DNA of 64,000 nt from Lactifluus volemus (taxonomy: Eukaryota; Basidiomycota; Agaricomycetes; Russulales; Russulaceae): positions 62,001 through 126,000 of the forward strand of contig WTXI01000043.1 of the NCBI GenBank assembly GCA_022376515.1. Direction: 5' to 3'. Every line of letters starts with the position of its first letter. Position 1 is the stretch's first letter. Made by a program: the position numbers and the translations under genes. Below are positions 58,801 through 64,000 of the stretch, piece after piece. Below the pieces are notes generated by a model. The model was given only the letters and a program-made list of their open reading frames with translations, made no database searches and had not been told where the DNA came from.

Positions 58801-60505
58801 CACCGGCTGGATAAACTCTCTTTCATTCTCGCCGGACGGACGACGTATCGCCTCTGCTTCCGATGATTGCACGATTTACGTATGGGATGCCACAACAGGA
58901 GATGTCGTAGCAGGCCCAATTTCTGGACACACTGATTGGATCAACTCGGTTGCATGGTCGCCGGACGGGAAGCGTATTACCTCAGCCTCGCGAGATTGCA
59001 CGATCCGCGTGTGGGATGCCGTAACAGGAGATGTCGTAGCGGACCCATTTGCTGGGCACACCAATTGGGTCAACTCGGTTGCATTCTCGCCGGACGGGAA
59101 CCGCATTGTCTCTGCCTCACGAGATTGCACGATTCGCGTGTGGGATGCTACGACAGGAGCGATCGCAGCAGGTCCATTTACTGGTCACACAAAATCCATA
59201 AACTCTGTCGTATTCTCGCCTGACGGGCGGCGCATCGCCTCGGCTTCAACTGATCACACAATTGGCGTTTGGGATGCTGCAGCAGGAGAGGTCGTAGCGG
59301 ACTTGCTTACCGGACACACAGACCAGGTCTTTTCTGTTGCATTCTCGCCGGACGGACAGCGCATTGCCTCAGCCTCACGAGATCGCACGATTCAGGTGTG
59401 GGATACCGCAACAGGAGATGTTACAGCAGGCCCGTTTACTGGACATACCGACGACGTCAACTTCGTTGCATTTTCGCCGGACGGGCGATGTATCGCCTCC
59501 GCCTCGGATGATTGTACGATTCGTGTTTGGGATGCTAAAACAGGAGATGTTGTAGTGAGCCCATTTAGTGGTCACACTGATTGGGTCTTTTCTGTTGCAT
59601 TCTCGCCGGACGGGAGGTACATCGCCTCGGCCTCGCGAGATTGCACGATTCGTCTGTGGGGTGCTGCAACGGGAGAGGTCATAGCGGGCCCATTTACCGG
59701 ACACTACGCCGTCAACTCTCTCTCATTCTCGCCGGACGGTCAGCACATCGCCTCGGCTTTAGATGATTGCACAATTCGCGTATTGGATGTTACAACCGGA
59801 GAGGTCGTCGCAGGCCCGTTCACGGGGCATTCAGATCAGATTATCTCTGTATCATTCTCGCCAGACGGACAGCACATTGCCTCAACCTCACGAGATCGCA
59901 CGATTCGTGTGTGGGACGCCACATCAGGAGATGTCATATTGGGCCCATTTACTGGACATACCGATTCGGTCAACTCGGTTGCATTCACGCCAGACGGGCA
60001 GCACATTGCCTCGGCTTCGAACGATCACACGATTCGTGTGTGGGATGCTGCAACAGGAGATGTTGTAGCGGGCCCATTTACTGGACACACGGACCGGGTC
60101 TTTTCTGTCGCATTTTCGCCGGACGGGAAGTTCATTGCCTCGGCGTCTGGAGATTGCACGATTCGCATGTGGGATGTTGCAACACGAGAGGAAGCAGGCT
60201 CATCTGGATACACCAAATCTGTCGACTCTATTCCGATCTTGCCGGACGGGCAGCGCATCACCTCGGCCTCGCGAGATCAGGAGAGGGTCGACGTCAATAC
60301 CCATTTTATGAAAAATTTTCTGATCAATAGTGATGGTTGGATTTGCGGGGAAGACAGCGAACTTCTTTTGTGGATCCCGCACATTCACCGGCCGTATTTT
60401 CACAGAACCAACACTCTTTGGATTGGAGGCAGACACGAAACTTGGCTTGACCTGGAAAACTTTGTGCACGGATCAAACTGGGCCACGGTATATGTGCCTA
60501 GATAA
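55802..60505 (+). CDS. NACHT-WD40 NLR-like protein (HET-E-type)
   Basis: The fungal STAND ATPase family acts in non-self recognition and regulated cell death; the exact role here is inference. Exons are 55802-55960, 56016-56066, 56120-56324, 56380-56514, 56573-58113 and 58175-60505, all in frame, about 1473 residues. The N-terminal 190 residues are helical and lack a known HET domain (TTIKTWKSAVYAIKRVMDIVSP). The NACHT domain has Walker A GQAGTGKSS, Walker B LLIVDALDES and the sensor FRVLITSRLE. A winged-helix/linker region leads to 14 WD40 repeats of about 43 residues (58406 to about 60220), plus a degenerate fifteenth lacking the WD end. The consensus is GHTDxVxSVAFSPDGxxIASASxDxTIRVWDAxTGDVVAGPFT. 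The C-terminal cap ends NFVHGSNWATVYVPR. The gene appears intact. Confidence 0.93.
58406..60290 (+). repeat. 129-bp tandem repeat array encoding WD40 units
   Basis: Fourteen units of roughly 129 bp plus a degenerate last one lie head to tail. Most units share long identical nucleotide stretches such as GTTGCATTCTCGCC and GATTGCACGATTCG. Unit 11 is one codon short and unit 15 is degenerate. The DNA similarity exceeds what the protein fold needs and indicates ongoing homogenisation or recent expansion. Confidence 0.88.
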
Positions 60506-60614
60506 GGTCAGTTATATACTGCTTTTTTATTTCAACATTCCCGTCTAACCACTAGACAGTAGTTGTTGTAAATCCCGAAGTGGCTGACCTCTACGCTTCA
60601 CCCATTATTTGAGG
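60506..60614. other. 3' flank of the NLR-like gene up to the LTR
   Basis: This is a short A/T-rich spacer that presumably contains the NLR-like gene's 3' untranslated region. No feature was identified in it. Confidence 0.4.
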
Positions 60615-62075
60615 TGTTAGGATAGATACTAATAGATGTTTACAAACAAGTAGAGAAATAGCATGTGCAAAGATGAACAGCCTGGTGCTTTTTTTTTTTT
60701 GAATCTGCATTTATATAGTGCAGTATGCTTACAAATGACAAAGATGTGCTTGGTGATGTAGTACTACATGTGCCTAAGGTATGAGTGAGAGGTCAAGGTG
60801 GATGTCACGAAAAAAGGTGAGGGGGTGGTGGGCATGAGGGGAAGGAGGTGTATGGTGTGTGGGTCTCTCTGGGGTAAATCAACCATGATCTTTGGTGTCA
60901 CGGTCAGGTCACCGTGGCATGGTTTCGAGTCTAAGTCGTGCTGACTAAGCGGAATGACGAAGCGGCCGCAGGGACTAAGGCGCGAAGGTCTAGTCAAAGA
61001 GTAGACTTGGCTGTGGTGTGATCCACACAAGTCTTCAGAGGCTTCACTCAAAGAGGAAGCGGTCTTTCAGAGGGGAAGGGGAAGGGAAGGCTAAACAGCC
61101 ACTTGTATTGCTCGCTGTATCGACTACCTGAGTTCTACAGGAGAACGAGCTTAAGGCTCATCTCAGAGGTACAAGGGATATATATACTGGGACAGTGGAT
61201 CGTACTGGAATGTTCAGGGGCGTGCCTGTACATGTATGGAAGCGGACGGAATGGACTGGAATACTACGGAAGCTAACAGAAGGTAAGGGAATCATCCAAC
61301 GTATCGATGAGTAAGAGAAGGAAAGCGATGAGTCAGGGTCACCTGTGACCGTCACGTCACGTTGTCGTGACATTTGGGGGGGAGGGCTCTGCTCCTTGGA
61401 TGGACGCAGGCCTGTGTCTCTGTAATGAACTTTGCAAGTGCTTTGCCTCTGTGGCATGCCGTGATTACATGGTGTTAAGGTTCCAAGTAGGACCTTTGTA
61501 CGAAGTGTACGTTCGTTCGTGAAGTCGAGAACTAGACTTGCAAGACGTGCAAGTTAAGGGCAAAGGTTCGATAAAGATGAGACTTAGTAAATGACTAAGT
61601 CAAGAGCGTTTCAGAGGTCAAGGGCTTTGGGCTTAGGGATAAGACCAAAGTGTCAAGAAGTCGAAGAGCGTGATGTCAAGAGGGTTCTCTCAGGTCTGAT
61701 GCTTCTAGGCAAGCAAGGTTCTAATAGATAGAAGACTTGGATTGCGAAACAAAACTGAGACTTAAGGTCTCTAGGGCAGAAAGTACAGGGTTTATATAGA
61801 GAAGAACGAGGCTATGTACACAGCCGTAGGGGCTGTGACCTTCGTACAGCTTTCAGGGTTTGAAACATGTTTCAGGAATCAGCAAGTCATCCTGTGCATG
61901 TGGCTGTTGCTTGAGGCTGTACGGTGCTGTGCAAGGCTGTACGTGAGAAAATAAGTAAGCGATCTGAAACAAAGCGATCGGCAGTCCATTCGCATAAGCA
62001 AGGGAGTCAGCAGAAATGAGTCAGCAGTCCGAAAATGTATAGTATGAGTCAGCAAACACGTGTCAGTCCATAACA
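60615..62075 (-). mobile_element. 3' LTR of a Ty3/gypsy element, apparently split by a second LTR
   Basis: On the minus strand the LTR begins TGTTATGGACTGAC at 62075, immediately after a purine-rich tract (GACGAGGGATGG, 62087-62076) that follows the pol stop. A matching TAACA end exists at 60615; another TTAACA at 61473 is an alternative end. If the 60615 end is right, the LTR is about 742 bp once the nested insert is removed. If 61473 is right, it is 603 bp and the two LTRs simply adjoin. The 5' LTR lies outside the window. Confidence 0.55.
60757..61469 (-). mobile_element. solo LTR (about 713 bp) nested in the Ty3 LTR
   Basis: On the minus strand it starts TGTAATCACGGCATGCC (61469) and ends GTAGTACTACA (60757), i.e. 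TG...CA ends. TGGTG occurs on both sides (60751-60755 and 61470-61474), a candidate 5-bp target duplication, with one extra base on one side. A TATATATA stretch lies at 61179-61186. No coding sequence belongs to it. Confidence 0.55.
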
Positions 62076-62109
62076 CCATCCCTCGTCTAAGGCGCAGTCC
62101 CACCTGCGT

Positions 62110-64000
62110 TTACTCACGGTCAGCAGCATAGTCCCAGTCACTCATCTCCGCGTTGATCCAGCCAGACGTGGAGCGATCGATACCGTGGCCGTACCAGAGG
62201 TAAGCCTTCTTGTCGTCAGTGTAGGGGCACGACCAATGCCAGTGAGGGTGTTCTAAGGGGACTCTACAAGCGTCTCCGAACTTGCATTGCTGGTGGGGTT
62301 CGTGACACGAAGGGCCCGAATGGCCGTAGTCGGCGCACCATTCGCACCACTGGTGGAGGGGGCAGTCGACGTAGACGTGTCCGGGGTTTCGTCGCTTGCA
62401 TCTACCACAATAGGGCGTGTGCGTGATCCGGGCTGCGGCGGAATCAGCGGCAGTTCCACTGCTACTATTGACGACCCGTTCCATGCAAGTCTTGCAGTGA
62501 AGGGCACCCTCGCCGTCATGAACTGTACCCCCTGGCCACTGGTCGTCGTCAACGTTACCGTCATTATCAAATGCCCATCCGAGTTCGTCGTCCTGGATAG
62601 AGGAGACAGATGAGGCGGGCGAGTTGCAGACGTTAGAGGTTGGTGAGTTTGATAAGGATGGTAATTGGTTGTTTGGCGGGGAGGGGGCGGCGTCGCTCCG
62701 CGAGAGTCTATCAGGATCGGGGAGGTCCTCGTTCCACGTTGGTGGTGGGAGGACGGCGAGTGGGGTCCACGGACGTTCTGAGGGAGGTGCGAGGTAGTCC
62801 CAAACCGAACTTGTCGGTTTGGGTTGCTGTATGGCCCACGCTGCGAATTCGCAGGCCTGGAAGAGTGACTCCCTAAGGGTGTCATCGAGTGGCGTGATTC
62901 GTGGGTATAAGGCGGGGGACCGGGGGTCGGGGAGCGGTTTCTCGGACGCCGTGTATAGCTCACTGGGATAAACGGTGGAGAGGCCGAACGATGATTGGTA
63001 GAGGAGGGACGATGGGTGGACCGGGCGGATGGGACGTGGTGCGGGTAGGTCATATTGGGCTGGGACATGTTGCATACGGCGAATTGTGAGGGAAGTGGGT
63101 AGTGGTGGTGTGGTGGTGGTAGCGATAGTGGTGGGGATGAAAGTTGGTGATGTCGTTTCTTGCTGAAGCAAGAGGGTTCTTATAGCTTTTGGTTGCGCTT
63201 TGTAAAAGGCTGTGAGTAGTTCTGGGGCGTCAACATTCTCGGCTGGTTCCCATGTGTTGTGTGCGGCGGAGTAGCCTTTCCACTTTAGGAGATATTGGAG
63301 TGTGGTCTTGTTCTTTGGTCCGATACGTCTGGACCCTAGAATAGCTTCTACTTCGTACTCTTCTTCTCCGTCTACAAGTTCCGGCGCAGGCTGTTCGAAG
63401 TTCGGACCATGTTCGGGTGTTTCCGTATAGGGTGCGATCAGTGATGTGTGAAACACATCATGAATCTGCCATCGATCTGGAAGTTTGAGGCGTACAACTA
63501 CCGGTGATATGACTTTGGTGATTGTAAAAGGTCCGTAGCGTTTTGGGGCTAGCTTGCTGCTAAGGTGCATCATTTTGAGATTGGTACCTTCAAGCCAGAC
63601 CTTTTCTCCTACGGCATATTTTCGGTAGTGGCGTTGACCCTTCTTGTGTTCTGTGCGTTTGTGAAGGAGGGTCTGTGCGTGTTTCATTGCTGATCGGGCC
63701 TTTTCTCGGATGTTTTTGAGTTCTTCAGACCTTTTGTTGACATAGGGTAGATGGCTTGTGATCCGAGAGGTCGCGACGAGAGGGGTGTACCCGATGAGAA
63801 GTTTGTACGGAGTAAATCCGGTTGTGGCGTTTGGCCATGAGTTATGAACGAACTGGGCCATGGGCAGAAGTGTGGACCAATCATTCATGTAATCATTGCC
63901 ATAGATGCGGAGATATTGTTCTATTCGTTGGTTGCTTCTCTCCAATTGACCGTCCGTTTGAGGGTGATAGGCGGTACTAATATTTTGTGATATCTTGAGT
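62110..64000 (-). mobile_element. Ty3/gypsy pol polyprotein, 3' part (integrase, chromodomain, Cys/His-rich tail); continues past window
   Basis: The ORF enters from beyond position 64000 and ends at 62110. Visible from the edge are the late integrase motif YHPQTDGQLERSNQ, then QFVHNSWPNATTGFTPYKLLIGY. The GPY/F-type C-terminus follows (KLAPKRYGPFTITKVISPVVVRLKLP; HDVFHTSLIAPY). A chromodomain follows (YEVEAILGSRR and LLKWKGYSAAHNTWEPAENV), which may direct integration to chromatin. About 370 further residues are Pro/Ser/Thr-rich, then Cys/His-rich (HCKTCMERV; YCGRCKRRNPGHVYVDCPLH; WCEWCADYGHSG). No stop or frameshift is seen over about 630 codons, so this copy may be recent. Protease, reverse transcriptase and RNase H would lie outside the window. 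Confidence 0.92.

Noticed and set aside
58405..60330. Antisense and alternative-frame ORFs in the WD40 array
   Set aside because: They repeat every 129 bp with the WD units and are by-products of the repeat structure.
62253..63068. 271-codon minus-strand ORF in a second frame of the Ty3 element
   Set aside because: It overlaps the long pol frame, which carries the Cys/His cluster, and is low-complexity; I see no sign that it is translated.

Overview
The window looks like nuclear DNA of a filamentous basidiomycete (Agaricomycetes). I suspect a Rhizoctonia/Ceratobasidium-type fungus, but this is inference. Supporting signs are intron-dense genes with short GT-AG introns (about 45-90 bp, branch sites like CTGAC), a Zn2Cys6 regulator, a velvet factor, a PriA-type cysteine-rich secreted protein, a NACHT-WD40 NLR-like gene, and Ty3/gypsy and hAT remnants. 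All splice sites were assigned by eye from reading-frame continuity and family motifs; no alignment was run.

Layout. 0-12 kb: an unassigned possible gene (0.8-2.1 kb), a long-chain acyl-CoA synthetase (+, 3.1-5.9 kb) and a Zn2Cys6 transcription factor (-, 8.4-11.8 kb). 12-27.6 kb: a gene-poor, repeat-scarred stretch whose only clear gene is a flavin amine/L-amino-acid oxidase (-, 15.4-17.2 kb); it also holds fragments of unknown genes, degenerate direct repeats and several long foldback palindromes. 27.6-43.1 kb: a compact housekeeping block with a velvet-domain regulator (-), DNA polymerase lambda (-, with an unusual 1.38 kb intron), a glutathione S-transferase (-), a SET5-like methyltransferase (+), the complex III core subunit QCR2 (+) and the NatC catalytic subunit NAA30/MAK3 (-). 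GST and SET5 share a divergent promoter that contains a broken direct duplication. 43-55.8 kb: an accessory region with a 1.49 kb terminal-inverted-repeat element that has a pyrimidine-rich core, a perfect 142-bp-arm foldback, a small predicted membrane protein, a truncated ubiquitin-protease pseudogene, a PriA-like secreted-protein gene without an ATG, and a hAT transposase tail. 55.8-64 kb: an intact six-exon NACHT-WD40 gene, followed by nested LTRs and the 3' half of a Ty3/gypsy pol gene that runs off the window.

The genes do not form an operon-like pathway. The conserved block is ordinary nuclear metabolism, DNA repair and chromatin/translation biology. The flanks are dynamic accessory DNA. 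The most interesting items are the NLR-like gene with 14 closely similar WD40 repeats whose differences cluster at a few positions, the TIR element with arrayed TTAAGC-type subterminal motifs around a CCTCC-rich core, the recurring short-loop palindromes, and the Cys/His-rich extension after the chromodomain of the Ty3 polyprotein. Apparent single-base frameshifts in otherwise intact genes suggest either assembly indels or recent decay.
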